Below are positions 45,046-53,029 of a stretch of DNA of 64,000 bases, in pieces. The notes below the pieces were generated by a model. It searched no databases and was not told where the DNA came from. It was given only the letters and a program-made list of their open reading frames with translations. A program made the translations under genes and the position numbers. This stretch comes from Streptomyces sp. A1136 (lineage in GTDB: Bacteria; Actinomycetota; Actinomycetes; Streptomycetales; Streptomycetaceae), in the NCBI RefSeq assembly GCF_004795055.1, contig NZ_SSBJ01000031.1, forward strand, positions 1 to 64,000, read 5' to 3'. Position 1 is the stretch's first letter, and each line of letters starts with the position of its first letter.

Positions 45046-46667
45046 CGGGTGAGGTTGTCGTTGGACATCCAGCCCGCGGTGTTCGTCCCCTCGATCCGGA
45101 CGTACGTCCACTTGTTGCCGTGCGCGTTGACGACGTAGCAGTGGTACCAGACCTTGGTACCGGACTTCGCCAGCGTGACGGCGGGGCAGGTCTGGTAGGG
45201 GCCGGTCTCCAGGTGGTAGTCGCCGGCCATGTAGGCGTAGCTGCCCGGACTCGGGTCCTTGTGGCTCCATCCGCCACAGGCCGTCGGTACGGGGCCGGGC
45301 CGGCCCGCCGAGGCGCTCGGAGTCGCCCCGTGGGCGCCGGCCGTGCCCGACGGGGACGGCTTGGCCGACCGTGTCGCGCCGGCCTTGGGCGGGGACGCGC
45401 TCGGAGCCGTCTTCGCCGGACGTCCGCCGCCCGCCGAGGGCGTGGTCGCCGGCAGGGCCGCCGGCGCCCGGCCGCCCCTTCCACCGCCGTGGCCCCCGGT
45501 GAGGGCGTAGGCGACCCCGCCCGCCGCGAGTACGGCGACGGTCGCGGCCACCGCGACGACGGTACGGCCGCGGCCCCGCGCGGGGCCGGCTGCCGAGGCC
45601 CCTCGCGGCGGGGGCGCGGGCGGCCCGGAGACCGGGACGGGACGGGGGTGCGCGGGCTCCAGGTAGGGCAGGTGGAGCGGTACCGGAACGACGCCGGCCC
45701 CCGGGGCGGGGCCGAAGGCGGGGGGCGGACCGAAGCCGGGGGCGGGCGCGGGGGGCGGTGGTGCGGGCGTCGCCACGACGGCCGTGGCCGGCGACGGGCT
45801 GCCGCCCGGCGCACGGTTCTCGGCCGTCTCGGCCAGCATCGCGCGCGCCCGGTCGGCCGTGGGACGCTGGGCGGGGTCCTTCGCCATGAGCGCCCGGAGC
45901 ACCGGTCCGAGCGGTCCCGCCCGGCGGGGTTCGGGCAACGGGTCCGCGACGATCGCCGACAGGGTGGACCACACGGAGGTGCGGCGGAACGGCGACGTGC
46001 CTTCCACGGCCGCGTACAGCGTCATGCCGAGCGACCAGATGTCGGAGGCCGGGCCGGGCTCCTGCCCCTGGGCGCGCTCGGGCGGCAGGTAGTCCAGGGA
46101 ACCGACGAGTTCGCCGCTGCGCGTCAGCTTGGCGAGGGACTCGTCGCCCGGGCCGTCCATGGTGGCGATGCCGAAGTCGGTCAGCACGACCCGGCCGCCC
46201 TGCTCCAGCAGCACGTTGCCCGGCTTCACGTCCCGGTGCAGGACCCCCGCGCGGTGCGCGGCGTCGAGGGCGTCCATCAGCTTGGCGCCGATCGCGGCCG
46301 CCTCGCGCGGGTCCAAGGGGCCGCGCTCGGTGAGGACGTCGTCGAGGGAGGGCCCCTCGATCAGCTCCATCACGATGACCGGCAGACCTTGTTCCGAGGT
46401 CACGTCGTGCACGGTGACCACGCCGTCGTGCCGGATGCGGGCGGCGGCTTGCGCCTCCCGTTGCATCCGGGCGCGCAGGTCGGCGAGTTCGGGGCCTCCC
46501 GCGTCGGTGTAGGCGCGCAGGACCTTCACGGCGACCTCGCGGCCCAGCAGCGTGTCCTGGGCCCGGGCCACCACGCCCATCCCGCCCCGGCCGATCATCG
46601 CCGTCACCCGGTAGCGGCCCCCCAGTGTCCTGCCGACCAGCTCATCGTTCATCTCCCCCGTCGGCAC
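45018..46667 (-). CDS. Serine/threonine protein kinase with a C-terminal SH3-like domain
   Basis: 549 residues from GTG at 46667 (GGAG 6 bases upstream); ATG at 46652 is the alternative. Kinase domain about 14-275: IGRGGMGVVARA, K48, HRDVKPGNVLL, DFGIATMDGPGDESL. A Pro/Ala-rich linker leads to a membrane helix (VVAVAATVAVLAAGGVAYAL), another Ala/Ser/Thr/Pro-rich stretch, and an outside domain with four cysteines (ACGGWSHKDPS, TCPAVTLAKSGTKVWYHCYVV, KWTYVRIEG, PSTPC) like bacterial SH3 domains. That domain could sense wall or protein ligands. Confidence 0.9.
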   Translation of the reverse strand: MPTGEMNDELVGRTLGGRYRVTAMIGRGGMGVVARAQDTLLGREVAVKVLRAYTDAGGPELADLRARMQREAQAAARIRHDGVVTVHDVTSEQGLPVIVMELIEGPSLDDVLTERGPLDPREAAAIGAKLMDALDAAHRAGVLHRDVKPGNVLLEQGGRVVLTDFGIATMDGPGDESLAKLTRSGELVGSLDYLPPERAQGQEPGPASDIWSLGMTLYAAVEGTSPFRRTSVWSTLSAIVADPLPEPRRAGPLGPVLRALMAKDPAQRPTADRARAMLAETAENRAPGGSPSPATAVVATPAPPPPAPAPGFGPPPAFGPAPGAGVVPVPLHLPYLEPAHPRPVPVSGPPAPPPRGASAAGPARGRGRTVVAVAATVAVLAAGGVAYALTGGHGGGRGGRAPAALPATTPSAGGGRPAKTAPSASPPKAGATRSAKPSPSGTAGAHGATPSASAGRPGPVPTACGGWSHKDPSPGSYAYMAGDYHLETGPYQTCPAVTLAKSGTKVWYHCYVVNAHGNKWTYVRIEGTNTAGWMSNDNLTRQKGPSTPC

Positions 46668-46829
46668 CGCACACTCCGTTTCGCAACCGCTCGTCAAGAA
46701 GCCGTCTGGCCGCACCAGAGTAGAGGCACGGTCACCGCGACCGCTCGCCAGGCGCGTACCCCGGTGTGCGACGCCGCCCGCCCCGGCGCAGCCCGACGGG
46801 GTACCGCCGTAACGGCGTGTCAGCCGGTG

Positions 46830-48380
46830 TCAGCCGCCGCCGTTCTTGAGACGGCGCAGGAACTCGTCGGACAGGCGTTTTTGCAGTTCGGCGAGTTGCT
46901 CGGGGGTGTAGCCGTTGAGGTCGACCTCGCCCGGCGGCGACGTGGCCTGCTCCTTCGGTTTCTGCTTCTCCTGTTCCCGGCGATTGAGTTCGGCTTCCTC
47001 CGGCGAGCCGGGCGCCGCGTACGCGCACCTGATGAGTGTCCCGTCGGCGGCTTTGAGGCAGGTCGCCTCGCGACCGGCCACCTGACCCCGGCCCTCCACC
47101 CGGTAGCGGATGTTCTGTTCGCTCCCGATGGTGGCGGTCCACGTGCTGCCGCCGGTCGGGACGACCTCGAACACCCGGTCCTCGTTGTAGCAGCAGACGT
47201 CCCGGTACTCGGCCTTGACCAGCTCGACGAGTGCCTTGGGCGACGACCACGTCGGGTTGAGCCGGTGCACCGTCATCGGGGCCAGACCGCCGCCCTGGTG
47301 GCGGGTCGGGACCGTCGACACGGCCACGACCGAGCTGGCCTCGCCCTGCGGCGTGAGGGGGGTGACGTACGCGCTGTTCCCGGTCGCGTCGCGGTACCGG
47401 AGCGTGAACTCCGAGTCGTTGCCCTCGTTGGCGCCGTCCTCGGAGGCGTCCCAGCCGCTGCGCTCGAACCACCAGTCGCTGAAGCTGCCGACCGCGGCCG
47501 TCCCCTCGCGCTGCCGGGAGGCGAGGCTCAGTGGATACGACGGGCCGGGCACCGCGGCCGTGTCGGAGGTGATCGTGACCTTTCCGGTCCGTCCGTCGTA
47601 GAGCGCCACCCCGGCGGGGCGTTCGGTCACCACGAGGATGCCGGTCTGGCGCTTGAGGGGGACGACCACGATCGGGGTACCGCCCGAGCAGGTCACGTAG
47701 GCGTCGGACGCCTCGAAGCGCACCCAGCGCTTCCGGTCCGAGATCTTCCGGCCGAGGTTGTGGGTGAACCAGCCGCCGATCCGCGCGTCCGCCCGGTCCA
47801 CGTCGAACGCACAGCGTTCCTGGTTTCGGCTGTTCCCGCCGAGGGGGATCTCCTGGACCAGGCCGACCTCGTATCCGGCCAGCCACCCGCGCCGCTCGAC
47901 CAGGGTCGCGAACCGGTCCGAGTCGGGCAGGTAGGTGACGTCCGAGATCTCACCGGTCACATCGCCCAGGTGCGGTGCCGCCTGGGCCTTGCCGACGAGG
48001 TAGGGGGCGCGGGGCGTCAGCTCGGGCACCGGCTCGGACACGACCCGGACGTCGTGCATGTACTCCCGGTCCTGGAGGTACGCGCCGTATACCAGCCACC
48101 AGATCGCGAGGCCCAGGCCGAGGACGCCGCCCAGCCAGGCGAGGGCCACCGCCGCGGCTCCCCCGGCCGCGCCGCCCCGTTTCCCTCCGGACGGCTTCCG
48201 GCGGAGCGTCCTCGCCCCGAGCCAGAGCACCCCGGCGGTGACCGCCGCCAGGAGTGGCACGGCCAGCCAGGCGAGCATCTTGCGAAGCTCCCAGACCACG
48301 ATCGTGGTGTAGTACGAGCCGTACCAGAGCGCGAGACCCGCCAGAACCATCCCCGTGCCCCACCGCAGTGCCCGGCCCAT
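46830..48380 (-). CDS. Large membrane-anchored protein, hypothetical
   Basis: 516 residues. Three membrane helices in the first 110 residues (about 8-30, 36-55 and 74-98), then an extracytoplasmic region of about 350 residues rich in strands, with paired cysteines in RDVCCYNEDRVFEV and single ones elsewhere. The last 60 residues are charged and helical (AELNRREQEKQKPKEQ, LAELQKRLSDEFLRRLKNGGG). I know no family. It lies directly upstream of the kinase on the same strand, 163 bases away, so the two could share a pathway. Confidence 0.72.
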   Translation of the reverse strand: MGRALRWGTGMVLAGLALWYGSYYTTIVVWELRKMLAWLAVPLLAAVTAGVLWLGARTLRRKPSGGKRGGAAGGAAAVALAWLGGVLGLGLAIWWLVYGAYLQDREYMHDVRVVSEPVPELTPRAPYLVGKAQAAPHLGDVTGEISDVTYLPDSDRFATLVERRGWLAGYEVGLVQEIPLGGNSRNQERCAFDVDRADARIGGWFTHNLGRKISDRKRWVRFEASDAYVTCSGGTPIVVVPLKRQTGILVVTERPAGVALYDGRTGKVTITSDTAAVPGPSYPLSLASRQREGTAAVGSFSDWWFERSGWDASEDGANEGNDSEFTLRYRDATGNSAYVTPLTPQGEASSVVAVSTVPTRHQGGGLAPMTVHRLNPTWSSPKALVELVKAEYRDVCCYNEDRVFEVVPTGGSTWTATIGSEQNIRYRVEGRGQVAGREATCLKAADGTLIRCAYAAPGSPEEAELNRREQEKQKPKEQATSPPGEVDLNGYTPEQLAELQKRLSDEFLRRLKNGGG

Positions 48381-48454
48381 CAGCGCCCCCCGACGTCGTT
48401 TCCCCGATTGTCCACGCCGCGTCCTCGGGTGTCAGCAGTCCGGGACCACGTGTG

Positions 48455-48484
48455 CCCGCCCGGCGAGCGGGCCGGGTGGGCGGG
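48455..48484 (-). terminator. Hairpin downstream of the APC permease
   Basis: CCCGCCC (48455-48461) pairs with GGGCGGG (48478-48484), with an inner CGGC/GCCG stem, 24 bases after the permease stop on the minus strand. Confidence 0.5.
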
Positions 48485-48508
48485 ACAAGGCGGCGGAGGC
48501 GGCGCGGA

Positions 48509-50041
48509 TCAGACGATGCCCTCGGCGATCTCCGCCTGCTCGCGGGCGTTCCCGTAGGCCGCCGGGGTCCCGTAGGAGCGTCGGGCGACGAACCACCACA
48601 CGGTGGCGAGTACGAGTACCACCGCCAGGGCGTACACCGCGTAGTTCATGGAGTCGACGGTGACCGGCGACTTCTGAGGCAGGCAGAACAGGACGGTGAC
48701 CACCGCCACCCAGACCACGGCGATCCAACCGATCGGCCTGCTCCAGCGGCCCAGGTTCCACGGGCCGGGCCGGAAGCGCTTGCCGGCGCGCAGCCTCAGG
48801 TAGATCGGGATGGCGTAGGCGGGCGTGATGCCGATGACGTTGATGGCGGTCACGGCCCCGTAGGCGGTGGCGGACCAGAGCGACGGCAGGGCGAGCACGC
48901 CCGCGACGACGACCGACAGCCAGACGGCGGGGACCGGCGTCTGCGTACGGCCGCTGACCTCGCGCCACAGGGACGAGCCGGGGAGCGCGTTGTCGCGGCT
49001 GAACGCGAAGACCATCCGGCTCGCGGCGGCCACTTCGGCGTTGCCGCAGAAGAGCTGCGCGACGATGACGACGAGGAGCAGGGCGCCGGCGCCGCCGGAG
49101 CCGAGGGCGTCGAGGAAGATCTGGGCGGGCGGGACTCCCGTGGCGCTGTTCTGGACGGCCGCGTAGTCCTGGATGGCGAAGGTGAGCCCCGCGAGGAGGG
49201 CGAATCCGGCGATCCAGGAGACCCAGATGGACCGGACGATGCCCCGGGCGGCGGAGACGGAGGCGTTCGAGGTCTCCTCCGAGAGGTGTGCGGAGGCGTC
49301 GTAACCGGAGAAGGTGTACTGGGCGAGCAGCAGACCGATCGCGGCCACGTAGAGCGGGTTGGTCCAACCGGTGTCGTTGACGAACTCGGTGAAGACGAAC
49401 GAGGGCGAGCGGTGGTGGTCGGGAACGACGGCCAGGGCGCCGACGATCAGCGCGACGCCGCCCAGGTGCCACCAGACGCTGACGGAGTTGAGCACGCTGA
49501 CGAGGCGGACGCCGAAGAGGTTGAGCGCGGCGTGCAGCAGCAGGACGCACAGGAAGATCAGGAAGGTCGAACCGGAGGTCGGTACGAAGCCGAACTGGAG
49601 GTTGAGGAAGGCTCCGGTGAACAGGGCGGCGCCGTAGTCGATCCCGGCGATCGCGCCGAGCAGGCCGAGGAGGTTCAACCAGCCCGTGTACCAGCCCCAG
49701 CGGCGACCTCCGAGCCGGTCGGCCATGTAGTAGAGCGCCCCCGATGTGGGGTAGGCACTGGTCACCTCGGCCAGGGCGAGACCGACGCAGAGCACGAAGA
49801 GGCCGACGCCGGCCCAACCCCACATCATCACGGCCGGACCGCCGGTGCCGAGCCCGAAGCCGTAGAGGGTCATGCACCCGGAGAGGACGGATATGACGGA
49901 GAAGCTGATGGCGAAGTTGCCGAATCCGCCCATCCGACGGGCGAGGACGGGCTGGTAGCCGAGCTCCCTGAGCCGTTCCTCCTCGTCCTGTGGGTGTGGG
50001 GCGGTGCGGCCCAGGTGGGCCGCCCATTCGGTTCGCGACAC
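48509..50041 (-). CDS. APC-superfamily amino-acid permease (GABA/choline-type)
   Basis: 510 residues, twelve membrane helices. Family marks include GGFGNFAISFSVISVLSGCMTLYGFGL in the first helix, the loop after helix 2 with AEVTSAYPTSGALYYMADRLGG, and TFSGYDASAHLSEETSNASVSAARGI. This matches the ACT/GABA-permease subgroup that takes up gamma-aminobutyrate, choline or related amines. GTG at 50041 has GGAGG 7 bases upstream; a longer frame to 50071 has none. It is 66 bases after an unknown gene on the same strand. Confidence 0.92.
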   Translation of the reverse strand: MSRTEWAAHLGRTAPHPQDEEERLRELGYQPVLARRMGGFGNFAISFSVISVLSGCMTLYGFGLGTGGPAVMMWGWAGVGLFVLCVGLALAEVTSAYPTSGALYYMADRLGGRRWGWYTGWLNLLGLLGAIAGIDYGAALFTGAFLNLQFGFVPTSGSTFLIFLCVLLLHAALNLFGVRLVSVLNSVSVWWHLGGVALIVGALAVVPDHHRSPSFVFTEFVNDTGWTNPLYVAAIGLLLAQYTFSGYDASAHLSEETSNASVSAARGIVRSIWVSWIAGFALLAGLTFAIQDYAAVQNSATGVPPAQIFLDALGSGGAGALLLVVIVAQLFCGNAEVAAASRMVFAFSRDNALPGSSLWREVSGRTQTPVPAVWLSVVVAGVLALPSLWSATAYGAVTAINVIGITPAYAIPIYLRLRAGKRFRPGPWNLGRWSRPIGWIAVVWVAVVTVLFCLPQKSPVTVDSMNYAVYALAVVLVLATVWWFVARRSYGTPAAYGNAREQAEIAEGIV

Positions 50042-50107
50042 GGTGGTACCTCCGGGTGGGTGGTGGGGCACGGGGACGGTGAGCGGGGCGGGGAGCCGGG
50101 GGGATGG

Positions 50108-51088
50108 TCAGTCCCGGCCGGCCAGGCTGCGGGACCTGGCCTGCAGGAACACCTCCTCGGCCAGTGCCTGGTCGGCCGGCGAGCGGGTCCGGTAGGCCCA
50201 TGGCGCGGGGGTCCAGTAGGGGCCGATCGCGTCGAGGACACGGGCCGCCTCGTCGAACCGGAGGGCTCCCCACAGGGCGTGGGCGAGGTGGTTGAGGTCG
50301 AGCGGGGAGGCGTACCGCGGGTCGGCGTGGTGGAACCAGCGCTCCAGGGCGTGGCCGGCGTCGCGGGCGGCGTCCTCGGCGACCCAGTGCAGGTCGAGGG
50401 CCCTGTCCTGGCCGCGTTCGCGGCGGTAGCGCTCGACCCGCACATAGAGCGGCAGGACGTGCGCGGTGGACCCGGAGGGCGCGGAACCGGCGGCCCAGTA
50501 AGCGAAGTTGGCGGCCTCGGTGAGCGGTCCGGGGTTGCCCGCGTACACGAACTGGAGCATCCGGTGGTACGCCTCGCGGTTGTTCGGGTCACGCTCTTCG
50601 ACCTCGGCGAGGATGCCCCAGGGGCCGGGGGGCAGCATCGGGCCGGGCGGCGGGAGCCGGTGCTCGTCCATCCGGCGCTGTTCGTCGAGGGGCGCGAGGG
50701 CGAGCAGGCAGACCCACGGCACAGGGTCGGCGGGGCAGAGACCGGCGGTGTCCCGGCAGGCGCTCCAGGCTTCCTGCCAGAGCTCGTGGGTGCGGGGGTG
50801 TCCGGCGCGGTGGGCACGGACGGCCCGTTCGACGGTGACGCGCGTGTGCATCACGGCCGCGGCGACACTGCGCGGTTCCTCGGTGAGCCAGGCCTGGACC
50901 ACGTCGGAGCCGGCGGCGACCGCGGCGAGGACCTGGGTGCGCTGGGTCCACAGCCCCCATCCGTCCGTCCGTTCCAGCAGACGCGCCATCGACACCCAGC
51001 GGCCGGTGCGCAGGTCCTGCACGGCGACGCGCAGTTCCTTGTCGTGGCCGGCGGGGTGGTAGACGGGCCGGAAGTCGCCGCCCGCCAT
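50108..51088 (-). CDS. Hypothetical protein, helical repeat-like
   Basis: 326 residues, soluble, mostly helical, rich in tryptophan and arginine. Segments such as ARLLERTDGWGLWTQRTQVLA, AWLTEEPRSVAAAVMHTRV and DLNHLAHALWGALRFDEAARVLDAIGP look like TPR-type helical pairs. The middle reads DPVPWVCLLALAPLDEQRRMDEHRLPPPGPM, then WGILAEVEERDPNNREAYHRMLQF. I recall similar streptomycete proteins but no function. Its ATG overlaps the stop of a 19-residue frame (TGATG), and the permease gene follows, so all may be one transcript. Confidence 0.7.
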   Translation of the reverse strand: MAGGDFRPVYHPAGHDKELRVAVQDLRTGRWVSMARLLERTDGWGLWTQRTQVLAAVAAGSDVVQAWLTEEPRSVAAAVMHTRVTVERAVRAHRAGHPRTHELWQEAWSACRDTAGLCPADPVPWVCLLALAPLDEQRRMDEHRLPPPGPMLPPGPWGILAEVEERDPNNREAYHRMLQFVYAGNPGPLTEAANFAYWAAGSAPSGSTAHVLPLYVRVERYRRERGQDRALDLHWVAEDAARDAGHALERWFHHADPRYASPLDLNHLAHALWGALRFDEAARVLDAIGPYWTPAPWAYRTRSPADQALAEEVFLQARSRSLAGRD

Positions 51089-51147
51089 CACCTCGTCCCG
51101 GTCGACGGGCGGCCCTGTAGGGTGCGTCCTGCGGTGGTCGTGGTCAT
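51088..51147 (-). CDS. 19-residue leader-like reading frame, coupled by TGATG
   Basis: ATG at 51147 has GAGGA 5 bases upstream and reads MTTTTAGRTLQGRPSTGTR, then TGA, which overlaps the ATG of the next gene. Four threonines lie in a row after the start. It could couple translation of the downstream gene, or be chance. Confidence 0.4.
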   Translation of the reverse strand: MTTTTAGRTLQGRPSTGTR

Positions 51148-51551
51148 CGGTCCTCGGATCGCGTAGGGAGCTGGGTCCGTCCGGCGCCGGACCGCGGCGC
51201 TGCGGCCGTACCGTGCCGTGCCATGCCGGGAAGCACGAGAGCCGCGCGCGAAGCGCGCTCTGCGTCCTCGACGTCGACCCGCGATCGACGTCCTTCCCGT
51301 TGATCGGCGATCACTATAGGGCGACGGGACGGTTACGCATCCAGATTCTTGTTCGAACGCAAGTAACCGGCCACGAGAGCCATATGACTTTGCGTCAGCA
51401 CCTCCACCGGACGCCGGGCGGATCTTGACGAGCGAGGTCGGCTGATGGAGGCTTCCGAGCGACGATCCGACGATGGAGGCGATCGCGAGGATCGCGACGA
51501 CCAGGACGCGAACGCGCGAACGATCGCGACGCACGGCAGGACGGAGTGGTG
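51148..51551. other. Divergent 400-base gap before the FGGY kinase operon
   Basis: No gene is supported. On the plus side CTTGTTCGAACGCAAG (51348-51363) is a near-palindrome around TTCGAA that could be an operator. Near 51480-51535 GATCGCGA occurs several times in short direct and inverted copies (GCGATCGCGAGGATCGCGAC), in the likely 5' leader of the kinase gene. Confidence 0.35.
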
Positions 51552-52988
51552 ATGACGGGCCCGGTGCTCGCTGTGGACCAGGGCACCTCGGGAACCAAGG
51601 CCCTCGTCGTCTGCCCCGTTCGCGGGGTCATCGGATCGGCCTCCGCGCACGTACGGCCCCGCCACCTGCCGGGCGGACGGGTCGAGGTCGATCCCCGCGA
51701 GCTGCTGGACTCGGTCGTCGACGCCGGGCGGGCGGCACTGGCCGCGGCCGGTGAGCCGATCGTCGCCGTGGGCCTGGCCAACCAGGGCGAGACCGTTCTC
51801 GCCTGGGACCCGGCGAGCGGTGAGCCGCTCACCGACGCCATCGTCTGGCAGGACCGACGGGCCGCACCGCTGTGCGCCGAACTGGCGCCGTACGAACCCT
51901 GGTTGCGCGAGACGACCGGCCTGCCGATCGATCCCTATTTCGCCGCGCCCAAGATGGCCTGGATACGCCGCCACCTGACCCGGGACGGCGTCGTCACGAC
52001 CAGCGACGCGTGGCTGGTACATCGCCTCACCGGTGCGTTCGTCACCGACGCGGCGACGGCGGGCCGCACGCAGTTGCTCGACCTCGACACCGTGCGGTGG
52101 TCACAGGCGGCGCTCGACGCCTTCGACCTCGGCGGGGAGCGTCTGCCCGAGATCGTCGACGCGGACACCCACGTCGGTATCACCACGGCCTTCGGGCCCG
52201 CGCTGCCGCTGACCGGGCTGCTCGTCGACCAGCAGGCGGCGCTGCTGGCCCAGCGCGCCACCGAGTCCGGCATCGCCAAGTGCACGTACGGCACGGGCGC
52301 GTTCCTGTTGGCGCAGACCGGCCCGCTCCCCCGCCGCAGCACCCGCGGCCTGGTCGGTTGCGTGGCCTGGCGGCTCTCCGGGCGCACCGACTACTGCCTG
52401 GACGGGCAGGTGTACACGGCCGCCTCCGCGGTCCGCTGGCTGACCGATCTCGGCGTGATCTCCGGGGCCGAGGACATCGACAGCGTGGGTGGCGGCGTCC
52501 GCGACGCGGGCGGCGTCACCTTCGTCCCCGCGCTCGCTGGGCTCGCCGCCCCGTGGTGGCGGGGCGACCTGCGGGGCTCGCTCACCGGCCTCGGGCTCGA
52601 CACCACGGCCGGCCATCTGGTGCGCGCCCTGTGCGACGGTATCGCCGCCCAGGTGGCGGAGCTCGCCGACGCGGTCGCCGGCGATCTGGGCGCGCCGCTC
52701 ACCACCCTGCGCGTCGACGGAGGCCTGACCCGGTCCGCGCTGCTCATGCAGACCCAGGCGGACCTGCTCCGGATCCCCGTCGAGGTGTCGGCGCTGCCGG
52801 ACGCCACCGCGCTCGGCGTCGGCGCGGTCGCCCGGTTGGGGCTCGACCCGACGCTCACCGTCGAGGACGCCGTCCCGGAGTGGAAACCGTCCGCCGTCTA
52901 CGAGCCGAGGGCCACCGCCGGGCAGGCCGAGGAGCGCCGCGCCCGGTTCCGTACGGCGGTATCGGCGCTGCTCGACGGCCCCGCATGA
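51552..52988 (+). CDS. FGGY-family carbohydrate kinase (glycerol kinase-like)
   Basis: 478 residues from ATG at 51552 (GGAG 5 bases upstream). N-terminal phosphate loop LAVDQGTSGTKALV with D9, substrate-side ANQGETVLAWD and IVWQDRRA, and C-terminal TLRVDGGLTRSALLMQTQADLL with PDATALGVGAVARLGL place it close to glycerol kinase. GlpK itself often has GWVEHD in this region; here that is less clear, so another polyol is possible. First gene of a coupled three-gene operon with two flavin oxidases. Confidence 0.9.
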   Translation: MTGPVLAVDQGTSGTKALVVCPVRGVIGSASAHVRPRHLPGGRVEVDPRELLDSVVDAGRAALAAAGEPIVAVGLANQGETVLAWDPASGEPLTDAIVWQDRRAAPLCAELAPYEPWLRETTGLPIDPYFAAPKMAWIRRHLTRDGVVTTSDAWLVHRLTGAFVTDAATAGRTQLLDLDTVRWSQAALDAFDLGGERLPEIVDADTHVGITTAFGPALPLTGLLVDQQAALLAQRATESGIAKCTYGTGAFLLAQTGPLPRRSTRGLVGCVAWRLSGRTDYCLDGQVYTAASAVRWLTDLGVISGAEDIDSVGGGVRDAGGVTFVPALAGLAAPWWRGDLRGSLTGLGLDTTAGHLVRALCDGIAAQVAELADAVAGDLGAPLTTLRVDGGLTRSALLMQTQADLLRIPVEVSALPDATALGVGAVARLGLDPTLTVEDAVPEWKPSAVYEPRATAGQAEERRARFRTAVSALLDGPA

Positions 52989-53029
52989 CCGTCGAGGACC
53001 GCGGCGCCCGGTCCGGCGGACCCCGGTGA
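52985..53029 (+). other. 14-codon coupling reading frame between kinase and oxidase genes
   Basis: ATG at 52985 overlaps the kinase stop (ATGA) and its stop at 53027-53029 overlaps the GTG start of the next gene (GTGA). It reads MTVEDRGARSGGPR. Ribosomes finishing the kinase could re-start here and deliver themselves to the next gene; the peptide itself probably has no role. Confidence 0.5.

Noticed and set aside
48254..51166. 970-codon plus-strand frame opposite the permease and unknown gene
   Set aside because: Glycine/glutamate-rich composition and lack of motifs mark it as an antisense shadow of the APC permease.
51310..51325. CACTATAGGG, like a phage T7 promoter core
   Set aside because: Only part of the T7 consensus is present and no phage polymerase is nearby; chance match in a relatively A+T-rich gap.
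51088..51534. 148-codon minus frame starting with a signal-like hydrophobic stretch
   Set aside because: The hydrophobic start comes from GATCGCGA-rich DNA in the leader of the FGGY operon; the rest is arginine-rich and has no domain.
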